Source of the DNA: JAIOHN01 sp038258185
Lineage (GTDB): Bacteria; Chloroflexota; Anaerolineae; Aggregatilineales; Phototrophicaceae
Length of the DNA: 64,000 nt
Direction of reading: 5' to 3'
Assembly: GCA_038258185.1 (NCBI GenBank)
Contig: JBBSQD010000003.1
Location: 5,526-69,525, forward strand
Below the pieces are notes generated by a model. The model made no database searches. It was not told the origin of the DNA and worked only from the letters and a program-made list of their open reading frames with translations. The stretch's first letter is position 1. Each line of letters begins with the position of its first letter. A program made the position numbers and the translations under genes. Shown in pieces: positions 27,617-35,975 of the stretch.

Positions 27617-28201
27617 GTGATTGTCGAACAGGATGAGATTGTCCTGGTGGATATCGAAGCGACCTGTTGGAAGCATCGTCCGCCGGAAGGCCAGCAAAAC
27701 GAAATTATTGAAGTCGGCTTATGTGTTTTAAATCTGGCAGATGGTGAACTCAGCCCTCCCCGCAGCATCATCGTGCGACCCCAGCGCTCCAAAGTGAGCG
27801 CTTTTTGTACGCGTCTCACCAGCATCACTCAATCAATGGTCGATGCTGGCATGAGTTTTTACGACGCCTGCGCCATCATCCAGTCAGACTATGCCCTGCC
27901 GAATCGTATCTGGGCCAGTTGGAGCGATTACGACCTGAAGATGTTCACACGCCAGTGTACAGAAACCGGTGTCGCCTATCCCTTTGGCCCCCGCTACGTT
28001 AATCTCAAAACGGTTTTCGCCCAGGTCAACGGGCTGGAACAGGAGATCGGCTTGGCCCGCGCCATGAAGTCCAGCGGGATGCTGTGGGAAGGCCGCCACC
28101 ATCGCGGCGTGGATGATGCCTGGAATCTTGGGCGCCTGCTGCAATGGCTCTTGCAGACTCACGGCGCAGCAGCAGTCTGGCAAAAAGTGGAAACCGCATG
28201 A
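27617..28201 (+). CDS. DEDDh 3'-5' exonuclease family protein (ERI-1-like)
   Basis: A 194-residue protein with the exonuclease motifs in order: Exo I VLVDIEATCW (Asp12 and Glu14), Exo II WSDYDLKMF with Asp, and Exo III HHRGVDDAWNLGRLL with His and Asp. The spacing and the ATCW motif are like the ERI-1/KapD branch, which trims RNA or DNA 3' ends with two metal ions. The start is the GTG at 27617, with AGGGA 8-9 nt before it; the frame stays open further upstream but only inside the preceding gene. Its stop overlaps the next start in ATGA, so the two are coupled. Confidence 0.85.
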   Translation: MIVEQDEIVLVDIEATCWKHRPPEGQQNEIIEVGLCVLNLADGELSPPRSIIVRPQRSKVSAFCTRLTSITQSMVDAGMSFYDACAIIQSDYALPNRIWASWSDYDLKMFTRQCTETGVAYPFGPRYVNLKTVFAQVNGLEQEIGLARAMKSSGMLWEGRHHRGVDDAWNLGRLLQWLLQTHGAAAVWQKVETA

Positions 28202-28665
28202 GCACCCAACAGACTGCCAATGATTATTTCCGCACGATTCTGCTGACCGTCATCGGGCAGGCTTTTACCGCTGCCGATTATCACTTGCAGGAGTTTCCGG
28301 TGCAGTGGGCTGGGGGGATGTTCCGCTTCCGCAAACATCTGGAAAACGGCCTGTACGCCTTCATCGAATTTCAGACCCTCAATTATGTCGACAGCGAATG
28401 GTCAAACGGCGCGCCTTCACGTTTCCGCGTGACACTGATCCGCAGTGATCTGCCCGAAGCCAATCGCGCCAGCCAGCATCCGCAGTTTGTGCGCAGGCTG
28501 CTGAGTGAACTGGTTGTGGTCGATTTTGCTGTGGCGATTTTACCCGGCGCAAGCCACTGGTGGACATACAGTAACACGCAGGAGTTGGGCAATGCGCTGG
28601 CCGAAGCCGGACATCTCGCCATCGGCTATGGCATGCCCTGGCTGGCCGGCGATCTTCAACCGTAA
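28198..28665 (+). CDS. Protein of unknown function coupled to the exonuclease
   Basis: A 155-residue soluble protein that I do not recognise. It begins MSTQQTANDYFRTILLTVIG and overlaps the exonuclease stop by 4 nt, so the two are probably made in fixed ratio. It has many aromatic residues (QWAGGMFRFRKHLENGLYAF, ASHWWTYSNTQEL) and a regular alpha/beta pattern without a visible catalytic motif. A role as partner of the exonuclease is only inferred from the overlap. Confidence 0.72.
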   Translation: MSTQQTANDYFRTILLTVIGQAFTAADYHLQEFPVQWAGGMFRFRKHLENGLYAFIEFQTLNYVDSEWSNGAPSRFRVTLIRSDLPEANRASQHPQFVRRLLSELVVVDFAVAILPGASHWWTYSNTQELGNALAEAGHLAIGYGMPWLAGDLQP

Positions 28666-28723
28666 AACTCTCATCTCCTCAAAGCCATTCTTTCAGCACA
28701 TTTCTAACCGATGGAGCTTGCTT

Positions 28724-28752
28724 TTGCGCTTGTTTTACCTTAACATTAAATT
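28724..28752 (+). promoter_or_regulatory. Candidate promoter for the SRPBCC membrane protein
   Basis: TTGCGC (28724-28729) and TAAATT (28747-28752) are 17 bp apart, 40 bp before the start at 28793. Both hexamers are imperfect. Confidence 0.35.
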
Positions 28753-28792
28753 AGTGACGTTCATCACAAATTAAAAGATGTGAAAGGTATAA

Positions 28793-29800
28793 ATGATGGC
28801 TGACCAGAAGCTGGATGAACCCCCGCAATCATCGGACGAAAATCGTGTGCGCTTACGCATCATGACTGGTGTCGCTATCGGCATTGTGTATGGCCTGTGC
28901 GTGCGCATCGTCTTTGGGCTGGATAACAGCAACCAGTGGTTTAACACCCTTACGTGGTCATTTCTGACTTTAGCGCCGCTGACGATTGGCGCATTGAACA
29001 TCTACTTCATCCCGGAAGCGCGAAAGACCAGCCTGTTCAGAACTTTTTTGTTCCCGATGCTATCGTGTGTTGGTTTTCTGGTGATTGTGGGTGTGCTGGC
29101 GCTGGAGGCTTTTATCTGCGTCTGGATGGCCTCGCCCTTTTTCTTTCTGGTAGCGGGCATTGGCGGCTTGTTGATGCGCTTTGTTCTGCGCGTGAGCAAC
29201 CGGCGGACATCGTCTTATCTGCTGGCCGCGTTTATGGTCGCGCCGTTTGTCAGCAGTCCACTGGAAGCCCGCTTATCGCGCCCCGATTCTTATCGAACAG
29301 TCGCGACCGAAATTACGATTCAGGCTTCACCAGCGGTCATCTGGGACGAGATTGTGCGTGTGCCGCAGATTCAACCTGACGAGCGCCGTTTGACTTTCTT
29401 CCAACTGTTGGGAGTCCCGCAGCCCATTGCGGCCACGATGGATTTTGATGGGATAGGCGGCCTGCGCCATTCGACCTACGAAAATGGCATGGCCTTCAAT
29501 GAATTTGTGCTGGACTGGCAGCCGCTGGAAAAGCTGCATTTCACCATCGAGGTTGACCCCTCCGCGCCGCTACCAGCACCTTTCAGCGAGATCAACGGCC
29601 TCTATTTCGAGATGATCGACGGCTGGTACGAGCTTGAGCCGCTGCCGTTAGGCGGCACGGTGCTGCGTCTGTCCAGTACGCACCGTCTCTCAACCAGCTT
29701 CAATGCCTATGGTGGCCTGTGGACGGATGGCATCCTCTATGACCTGCAAGCCTATATTCTGGAAGTTATCAAAGGCCGCGCTGAGGCACGCATGGAGTAG
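28793..29800 (+). CDS. Membrane protein with C-terminal SRPBCC-like domain
   Basis: A 335-residue protein. The N-terminal half has about four to five transmembrane helices (near residues 23-41, 56-76, 82-108, 112-133 and possibly 142-160). The C-terminal half (about 172-330) reads like a START/Bet v1 (SRPBCC) ligand-binding fold: it opens TVATEITIQASPAVIWDEIV, the usual first strand and helix, and closes with a long helix (FNAYGGLWTDGILYDLQAYI). Such domains bind hydrophobic ligands; here the pocket would lie next to the membrane. An AAAGG site precedes the ATG. No neighbour explains its role. Confidence 0.78.
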   Translation: MMADQKLDEPPQSSDENRVRLRIMTGVAIGIVYGLCVRIVFGLDNSNQWFNTLTWSFLTLAPLTIGALNIYFIPEARKTSLFRTFLFPMLSCVGFLVIVGVLALEAFICVWMASPFFFLVAGIGGLLMRFVLRVSNRRTSSYLLAAFMVAPFVSSPLEARLSRPDSYRTVATEITIQASPAVIWDEIVRVPQIQPDERRLTFFQLLGVPQPIAATMDFDGIGGLRHSTYENGMAFNEFVLDWQPLEKLHFTIEVDPSAPLPAPFSEINGLYFEMIDGWYELEPLPLGGTVLRLSSTHRLSTSFNAYGGLWTDGILYDLQAYILEVIKGRAEARME

Positions 29801-29818
29801 TAAGTCCGATACTTCAGC

Positions 29819-30184
29819 TTATAATTTGGATGATGAGTCGCGATTCTTCTGCCAGGGAAAACGACCCTCAACTTCAACTTCCAATGACCAACTGAGGAAA
29901 GTACGGATCAGCACAATCACCGCCAGCACAGCGACACTTTCCAATGTAGGTGTCACCGCAACGGTGCGGATAATATCGGCTGCCACCAGCAACTCTAATC
30001 CCAGCAGCAGACCCTGACCTAAGCCACGTCGATAATTCTGATAAGCAGTTTTACGCGTTGTGGTTGTGTTTAAAAATGAGCGAACAAACTGGAAGGTCGC
30101 AATCACAATGCCTGTGATGATGACCACTACGCCAGCGAAATCGACCAACTGGCCCACAAGGCTGATAAAATTGCCTAATTCCAT
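29819..30184 (-). CDS. DUF1622 family membrane protein
   Basis: A 121-residue protein with three hydrophobic helices (about 9-30, 55-75 and 80-97). The pattern GQGLLLGLELLVAADIIRTV followed by LAVIVLIRTFLSWSLEVEVEG is characteristic of the DUF1622 family of small inner-membrane proteins. The function of the family is unknown. The ATG has a good GAGGGGG site. It converges on the SRPBCC gene with an 18-bp gap and is divergent from the transglycosylase gene. Confidence 0.88.
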   Translation of the reverse strand: MELGNFISLVGQLVDFAGVVVIITGIVIATFQFVRSFLNTTTTRKTAYQNYRRGLGQGLLLGLELLVAADIIRTVAVTPTLESVAVLAVIVLIRTFLSWSLEVEVEGRFPWQKNRDSSSKL

Positions 30185-30355
30185 GATTGCCCCCTCAAAA
30201 ATCCGTAGCGATGGCTATCTATTGATACCGATAAACTGGTTGATGTTTCACGTTGAGTTTACCATTGCGATGCCTAAGTCCCCATAGTCCAAGTAACCTG
30301 TATGCAGCGTAGCTAACGACTACCCACTCACACCTTAAGCATCGGTGAAGCGTCA

Positions 30356-30384
30356 TTGAGTGCCGAGTCGGGTCGTGATACAAT
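30356..30384 (+). promoter_or_regulatory. Promoter placing transcription start on the ATG (leaderless candidate)
   Basis: TTGAGT (30356-30361) and TACAAT (30379-30384) are exactly 17 bp apart. The start codon of the transglycosylase begins at 30391, only 6 nt after the -10 box, which is where transcription would normally start. No ribosome site lies before this ATG. Confidence 0.55.
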
Positions 30385-30390
30385 GCCCGC

Positions 30391-32811
30391 ATGATTAAAT
30401 TAACCCGCTCTGTAACTGTCTTACTGTTAACCCTTATCGTGCTGAGTGCCTGCAATCTCAACCAGCCGGACCCGGAAGTGATCTACATCACCGCCACGCC
30501 GGACGTGACTGCAACCCAGACTCCGCCCCCGTCCGTGACTCCTACTGCGACTGTCCCGTCGACCCCCACGATTGAACCCGGTGTGGTGCTGGAAATCGCG
30601 GATCGTTATCTGGTCAACGGCTACTTTGAAAATGCCGTGCTGACCTATCAGACGGTGCTGAATCAAGGTGCGCCGCAGGACATTAACGCCTCAGCCGCCT
30701 TCCGTCTGGGGCAGGCCGCGCTGCGTGAAGGCTTATTCACCGATGCGGTCAACGGCCTGACGACCTTTATCGACCAGTATCCACAGGATGCCCGTATCGC
30801 CCAGGCTTATTTTCTGCGCGGGGATGCCTACATGGGGATTTCCAGTTGGACAGAAGCGCTGGCCGATTTCCAGCAGTATCTGACACTGCGCCCCGGCTTG
30901 ATCGACAGCTATGCCTATGAACGTGTTGGGGATGCACAGCTGGCGCTTAATCAGCTTGAACCGGCGCTGGCCAGTTACAATCAGGCCGTAACGGCTAACC
31001 GCACACTCGCGCCGTTGCTGGCCCTGCGCGAGAAGCTGGCGCAGGTCTTGCGCAATGCCGCCCGTCCAGTTGAGGCTGTCGCGCAGTATGATGCTATCCT
31101 GACGGTTGCTGAGAACGAACCCTACAAAGCCAATATCGACTACGCCGCCGCCCAGACACTGATCGAAAGTAATGATCTGGAAAATGGGCTGGCACGGATG
31201 CGACTGGTGATGGATACCTATCCCACCACACCCCGCGCCTATGATGCCATGTTTGTGCTGCTGCAAAACGATGTTGAACTCGGCCTGTATGATGTGGGCC
31301 GCGTCAGCTTCTATTATGGCGACTATGATCGGACGATTGAGGCGTTTAACACATTCACGACGCTGCGGGCTTTAAGCGAGATTCCGGCGGAACTGCATCT
31401 GATGCTGGGGCAGGCTTACCGCGAATTGGGCAATGGTGATGCGGCAGTGGTCGCGTTCAGCACCATTATTGAGCAGTACCCGCGTGATCCGCTGTTTGGC
31501 GAGGCATTGCTGGAACAGGGGCGCACCCGTTTCCTGCTGGACGACATCCCCGGCGCGATTGAAGCTTATCTGTCGATTGCCGATAATTACCCCGGCCTGG
31601 AAGCCGCAGCCGAGGCGTTATGGCGCGCGGGTTATCTGTACGGCACCAATAACGACCCGGAACAATCGCGGGTAATTTTCGAGCGGTTGGCGGATGAATT
31701 CCCGGATACCTCACAGGCGCAGAGTGGCTTGTTTCTGGCAGCATCAGCCGCTTATAACCTGGAACAGTATCCGCGCGCGGAGCAGCTTTTTTCGAGGCTG
31801 GCGGCGACATCGCGCGGGGAAGAACAGGCCGAAGCGTTTTTGTGGGTGGGACGTTTAGCCTTGCAGCGCGGGGATAGCGCCACTGCGCAACAGGTCTTGC
31901 AGCAGGCGGTGACGGCCTCGCCGGACGGTTATTTCAGCGCACGAGCGCAGGATCTGATCGCCGGATTAGCGCCATTTACGCCGCCCACACGCTTTAAGTT
32001 TGAATTTGACGACGCGACGGAAATTGCTCAGGCTGAAGATTGGCTGCGGCAGACGTTCAGCGTCGAGCAGGAAGGAGCACTATGGCCGCTCCCTGCTGCC
32101 TTAGAAGCCGACCCGCGTCTGATTCGTGGCCGCGAGTTGTGGGAAGTCGCCGCCTATGAAGAGTCCGATGTGGAATTTACGGATTTGCTGGCCGCCTTTG
32201 AAACCGATGGACTGGCGTCTTACCAACTGGCGATTTATCTGCGTGGGTTGGGGAATTACACGCAGTCGATTGTCGCAGCGGCCAATATTGTCCGTGCAGC
32301 GGATGCGGCGACTTTGAGCGTGCCGCCCTACATCGCACGGCTGCGTTACCCGGCATATTATCTGGATGTGGTACAGGATGTATCACAACGCCGCGGGGTT
32401 GACCCGCTGGTGATGTTCTCGCTGGTGCGGACTGAGAGTCTGTTCGACACTTATGCCACCGCTGCCGCTGGCGAAAAAGGCTTAACCCAGGTCATCCCGC
32501 CGACAGCAGATTACATCGCTGCGCAAATGGGCTGGCCCAACTATCAGCACAGCGACTTGTTCCGCCCGTATGCGGGTATCGAATTTGGGGCGTATTATCT
32601 GGAAGAACAGCTAAACGCCTTCGAGAACAATGTCCCTGCGGCGCTGGCTGGCTACAACGCGGGGCCGGGACGCGCGGCAAACTGGCTGTCACTTTCAGGT
32701 GGTGACCCCGACCTGTTCATGTCGACCATTACCATTGATAGCACGCGCGGCTACGTCCAGCGCATCTATAGTTTTTATAATATTTATCGAGCTTTATACG
32801 GCGCAGCATAA
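30391..32811 (+). CDS. Soluble-type lytic transglycosylase lipoprotein (Slt70-like) with TPR array
   Basis: An 806-residue lipoprotein. The signal peptide ends at lipobox LSAC with Cys21. A Pro/Thr linker follows (about 30-65). Residues 68-560 are TPR-like superhelical repeats. The C-terminal SLT domain (663-806) has the catalytic Glu682 in VRTES, then AAAGEKGLTQVIPPTA and AGYNAGPGR. It would cut peptidoglycan between MurNAc and GlcNAc to give 1,6-anhydro ends. The build equals Slt70, with a lipid anchor added. That a Chloroflexota-like genome carries it implies a peptidoglycan wall. It is probably read from a leaderless mRNA. Confidence 0.92.
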   Translation: MIKLTRSVTVLLLTLIVLSACNLNQPDPEVIYITATPDVTATQTPPPSVTPTATVPSTPTIEPGVVLEIADRYLVNGYFENAVLTYQTVLNQGAPQDINASAAFRLGQAALREGLFTDAVNGLTTFIDQYPQDARIAQAYFLRGDAYMGISSWTEALADFQQYLTLRPGLIDSYAYERVGDAQLALNQLEPALASYNQAVTANRTLAPLLALREKLAQVLRNAARPVEAVAQYDAILTVAENEPYKANIDYAAAQTLIESNDLENGLARMRLVMDTYPTTPRAYDAMFVLLQNDVELGLYDVGRVSFYYGDYDRTIEAFNTFTTLRALSEIPAELHLMLGQAYRELGNGDAAVVAFSTIIEQYPRDPLFGEALLEQGRTRFLLDDIPGAIEAYLSIADNYPGLEAAAEALWRAGYLYGTNNDPEQSRVIFERLADEFPDTSQAQSGLFLAASAAYNLEQYPRAEQLFSRLAATSRGEEQAEAFLWVGRLALQRGDSATAQQVLQQAVTASPDGYFSARAQDLIAGLAPFTPPTRFKFEFDDATEIAQAEDWLRQTFSVEQEGALWPLPAALEADPRLIRGRELWEVAAYEESDVEFTDLLAAFETDGLASYQLAIYLRGLGNYTQSIVAAANIVRAADAATLSVPPYIARLRYPAYYLDVVQDVSQRRGVDPLVMFSLVRTESLFDTYATAAAGEKGLTQVIPPTADYIAAQMGWPNYQHSDLFRPYAGIEFGAYYLEEQLNAFENNVPAALAGYNAGPGRAANWLSLSGGDPDLFMSTITIDSTRGYVQRIYSFYNIYRALYGAA

Positions 32812-32895
32812 GATGACTGGCATTATACCCATGCAATGCCTGTTAGCTGGCTGACGCCGTTTGTCTGCTGCGTGATAGGTTTGGATTCTGCGAAG

Positions 32896-33279
32896 TTAGC
32901 TCTCAACCATTTCGTCGCCCAGCATCGTGCGCACCTTGGCGACAAGGTCATGATGCAGAATGGGTTTGGGCAGGTAATCGTTGGCGCCAGCCTCAATCCC
33001 GCGCATGATGCTTTCGGCATCGCCCCTGGCGGATAAGATTAAGACAGGGACGCCGTTGGTATCGGCACGCTCACGGACAAAACGGCATAACTCAATGCCA
33101 TTCATACCGGGCATCATCACGTCCAGAATAATCAGGTCAGGGGTATTTTGATCTAAAACGGCTAATGCAGTCTTGCCGTCTTTTGCTTTTAATACACTAA
33201 AGCCGCCTCGCTCCAGCATAATCCCAATGAGAGTGAGAGCGCCGATCTCATCATCAACGACGAGAATTTGTTTTTTCAT
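32896..33279 (-). CDS. CheY-like single-domain response regulator
   Basis: A 127-residue receiver domain without an output domain. The acidic pair lies in VVDDE (residues 8-11), the phosphoacceptor is Asp53 in LIILDVMMPG, and the Lys of the switch is in DYLPKPI. I choose the ATG at 33279, with GGAGG 9 nt upstream; an in-frame TTG two codons earlier is less likely. Without an output domain it must act through a partner protein. No kinase gene is adjacent. Confidence 0.92.
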   Translation of the reverse strand: MKKQILVVDDEIGALTLIGIMLERGGFSVLKAKDGKTALAVLDQNTPDLIILDVMMPGMNGIELCRFVRERADTNGVPVLILSARGDAESIMRGIEAGANDYLPKPILHHDLVAKVRTMLGDEMVES

Positions 33280-33814
33280 TATCAAAAGCCTCCAGAAAAG
33301 GTGTGATGTAGGCTTATAGGCCGATTTCTAAACTTGCATCATCTCTGATAAACTGAATAAAGTGTCTAAGCATTAAGATTTACCATCAATCTTATTGCAA
33401 CTCCAAGTTTACCACTATTCCAGAAATGGATGCAAACAAAGATTTCTCTATATTTGCTAAGCCTTTACGTTTTTCACAGTTTTAATTATGCTATGTATTC
33501 TACTGTAACGCGATAACAGTACACCAACAATTTAGACTTTCGCCTAAATTCCGTTCCATTACCCATGCGAAATATCGCCCCACTATTAAGTTAGTGTACA
33601 GCATTTTTGTGGATTAAAAACTTCATTGTTGCAATCCTTACAAAAAAGGCCCAGGTGGACTAATTTCGGGGGTAGGATATTTTTCTTTGTATAAGGGGTG
33701 TCTTTCAAAACCCTTAACCTGCATAATGCGTATAGTAATAGACAGGATGAGCGCTGATAAAGTGATCTGGGTGTACAACTGCGTACACTATCCTGATTTT
33801 ATGAAAGGTATGCC
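33280..33814. promoter_or_regulatory. Long divergent intergenic region with repeated GTGTAC sites
   Basis: About 535 bp without a gene. The hexamer GTGTAC or its reverse complement GTACAC occurs at 33519-33524, 33594-33599, 33771-33776 and 33783-33788. The last two form a perfect inverted repeat with a 6-bp spacer, 27 bp before the ABC operon start. This has the look of an operator, for example for a GntR- or PadR-type repressor, but no such regulator gene is next to it. TATAGT at about 33731-33736 may be the -10 box. Confidence 0.5.
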
Positions 33815-34735
33815 ATGAGTAACACCACAGTTGTTTCTGTTAACCACATCTCGAAAAATTACGGGAATGTTCGCGCAGTCGATGATGTGAGCTTTGATAT
33901 TCGCAAAGGCGAAATCTTCGCGATGCTGGGGCCAAACGGCTCTGGCAAAACCACTACCATTCGCATGATCCTCGACATTCTGAAACCGGATAGCGGCCAG
34001 ATTTCCGTTTTGGGCGGCCCACTGACCGATGAGCGCAAAGATCGTATTGGCTATCTGCCGGAAGAACGCGGCCTGTATCGCAATGTCCCGGTGCTGGATG
34101 TCATGATGTACCTGGGGCGGTTAAAAGGTATGACCACTGAGGATGCCAGAAAGCGCAGTCTTGCGCTTCTGGACAAGGTCGACCTGGGCGAAAGCGCCCG
34201 TAAGAAGGTCAGTGAGCTGAGTAAAGGTATGCAGCAAAAAGTTCAGTTTGCGGTGACGATTCTGCATCGCCCTGAAATAATCATTATTGACGAACCTTTC
34301 TCCGGGCTTGACCCGGTGAATACGCTGCTGATTAAACAAATTCTGCTCGATTTCCAGAAAGACGGCGGCACCATCGTCATGAGCACCCATCAGATGTATC
34401 AGGTGGAGGAAATGGCTGACCGTCTGATGATGATCAGCAAGGGGCAGCAAAAATTATACGGCACGCTGGATCAGATCCGCAATGATTATGCTTCTCACGC
34501 GATTGTCGTGGAAGGTGAAGGCGATTGGGGCAGTCTGCCGGGGGTCACTTCGGTGGAGAATAAGTCTAATGGCCGCGCGAGTTCGATCCTGAATCTCCAG
34601 GCGGATGTGTCACCCGATACGGTTCTGGCAGCCATTGCTCAGGCGGGTGATATGCACATTCGCCGCTTTGAACTGGCTGTCCCCAGCCTGAATGAAATCT
34701 TCATTCGGGTGGCCGGGGAGGATCGACATGAATAA
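33815..34735 (+). CDS. ABC transporter ATP-binding protein (NatA-like)
   Basis: A 306-residue ABC ATPase. Walker A GPNGSGKTT is at 39-47, the signature LSKGMQQKV at 135-143 and Walker B IIIIDEP at 156-162, with the H-loop in MSTHQMYQVEE. The last 80 residues form the extra C-terminal domain (DUF4162) usual in the NatA/YhaQ exporter group. It should drive the two permeases that follow, with overlapping reading frames (8 nt with the first). NatAB-type exporters move sodium or other ions, or antimicrobial compounds; the cargo here is unknown. AAAGG precedes the ATG. Confidence 0.93.
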   Translation: MSNTTVVSVNHISKNYGNVRAVDDVSFDIRKGEIFAMLGPNGSGKTTTIRMILDILKPDSGQISVLGGPLTDERKDRIGYLPEERGLYRNVPVLDVMMYLGRLKGMTTEDARKRSLALLDKVDLGESARKKVSELSKGMQQKVQFAVTILHRPEIIIIDEPFSGLDPVNTLLIKQILLDFQKDGGTIVMSTHQMYQVEEMADRLMMISKGQQKLYGTLDQIRNDYASHAIVVEGEGDWGSLPGVTSVENKSNGRASSILNLQADVSPDTVLAAIAQAGDMHIRRFELAVPSLNEIFIRVAGEDRHE

Positions 34736-35975
34736 GACCTGGCTCGTCGCCCGTCGGGAGTACACCTATAACCTGCGCCGCCCGGCTTTTCTGTTTGGCG
34801 CGTTTGGTGTTCCGGTGATCACGCTGGTCATTATGTTCATTGTCTTCGCCCTCATCGCCAACAATGAGACCGATATCGAAGGGCTGGGGCAGGTCGGCTA
34901 TGTGGATGAGGCGGGTGTATTAAGCGCACAGACCGAAAAGCCGGATATCTATGTGGAATATGACAGCATCGATGCAGCACGCACCGCGCTGGACAATACG
35001 ACGATAGGCGCTTATTTTGTGGTCGCCTCGGATTATCTGGATAGCGGCGAGATTCAGATCTACAGCGATCAGAGTGTGCCATCAGCCCTCAATGATCAGA
35101 TTGATGACTATCTGGTGGCTAATCTCGGTAATGCGGTGGATGATAAAGCGCTTCTGGCGCGTATCAAAGACCCGGTTGATATGACCGTCCGTGTACTGGA
35201 TAGTGGCCGCACGATCACATCCGATGCAATTTTCGGGCTGTTTATGGTGCCGCTGATCTTCGCGCTGGTCTTTTATATCTCGACCCAGACGACCAGCAGC
35301 TACCTGATGGGCAGTGTAGCGGAGGAAAAAGGCAGCCGGATGATGGAAATTCTCATTACCAGCATCACACCGCTGCAACTGCTGGTCGGTAAAATCATCG
35401 GGCTGGGCTTATTGGGCTTAACCCAGTTGATTATCTGGCTTTCGGCGGGTGTGCTCGTGCTGACTTTGGGCCAGAACACATCCTTCCTGCAAGGGGTGAT
35501 TATCCCGCTGGATTTAGCCCTGATCGCGCTGCTGTACTTTATACTGAGTTTTTTCTTTTATGCCGGCATTATGGCTGGGATCGGTGTCAGTGCCGGGTCA
35601 GAACAGGAAAGCCGCCAGATTGCCGGATTTCTCACGCTGTTTTCGGTGATTCCCTTTTTCTTCTTCGGCACCTTCCTGACCGACCCGGAAAGCCCGGTGC
35701 TGGTGATTTTGACACTTTTCCCCTTCACCGCGCCTTTAACGGCCATCCTGCGCATGAGCCTGGGTGTAATGCCGCCCGTCCAGTTGATTGCCAGTTTGCT
35801 GATTATGGTGGTATCGGCGGTGGTGGTGATTTTGGCGTCAGCGCGGGTCTTCCGCTGGGCTTCGCTGATGTATGGCAAACGGGCGACACCGCGGGAATTA
35901 TGGCGTGTGATTCGTGGAGCCAATGCTAATCAGATCGCCACAGTGATGTCCAGCACGGAGGAACAGAGCGCATGA
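34728..35975 (+). CDS. ABC-2 type permease (NatB-like), first
   Basis: A 415-residue permease. An N-terminal helix (about 20-43) is followed by an external domain (about 50-160) and then five or six helices in the C-terminal half, the layout of NatB/YhaP proteins. Conserved pieces include VAEEKGSRMMEILITSITP and QLLVGKIIGLGLLG. I start it at the ATG at 34728, which has GGAGG 6 nt before it and overlaps the ATPase gene by 8 nt. The stop overlaps the second permease in ATGA. The two permeases are homologous and probably form a heterodimer. Confidence 0.92.
   Translation: MNKTWLVARREYTYNLRRPAFLFGAFGVPVITLVIMFIVFALIANNETDIEGLGQVGYVDEAGVLSAQTEKPDIYVEYDSIDAARTALDNTTIGAYFVVASDYLDSGEIQIYSDQSVPSALNDQIDDYLVANLGNAVDDKALLARIKDPVDMTVRVLDSGRTITSDAIFGLFMVPLIFALVFYISTQTTSSYLMGSVAEEKGSRMMEILITSITPLQLLVGKIIGLGLLGLTQLIIWLSAGVLVLTLGQNTSFLQGVIIPLDLALIALLYFILSFFFYAGIMAGIGVSAGSEQESRQIAGFLTLFSVIPFFFFGTFLTDPESPVLVILTLFPFTAPLTAILRMSLGVMPPVQLIASLLIMVVSAVVVILASARVFRWASLMYGKRATPRELWRVIRGANANQIATVMSSTEEQSA

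Noticed and set aside
32819..32840. Terminator after the transglycosylase gene
   Set aside because: GGCATT and AATGCC form only a 6-bp stem and no T-tract follows.
33280..33814. Missed small gene or tRNA in the longest gap
   Set aside because: No cloverleaf, no ORF with a ribosome site; only operator-like hexamers are visible.
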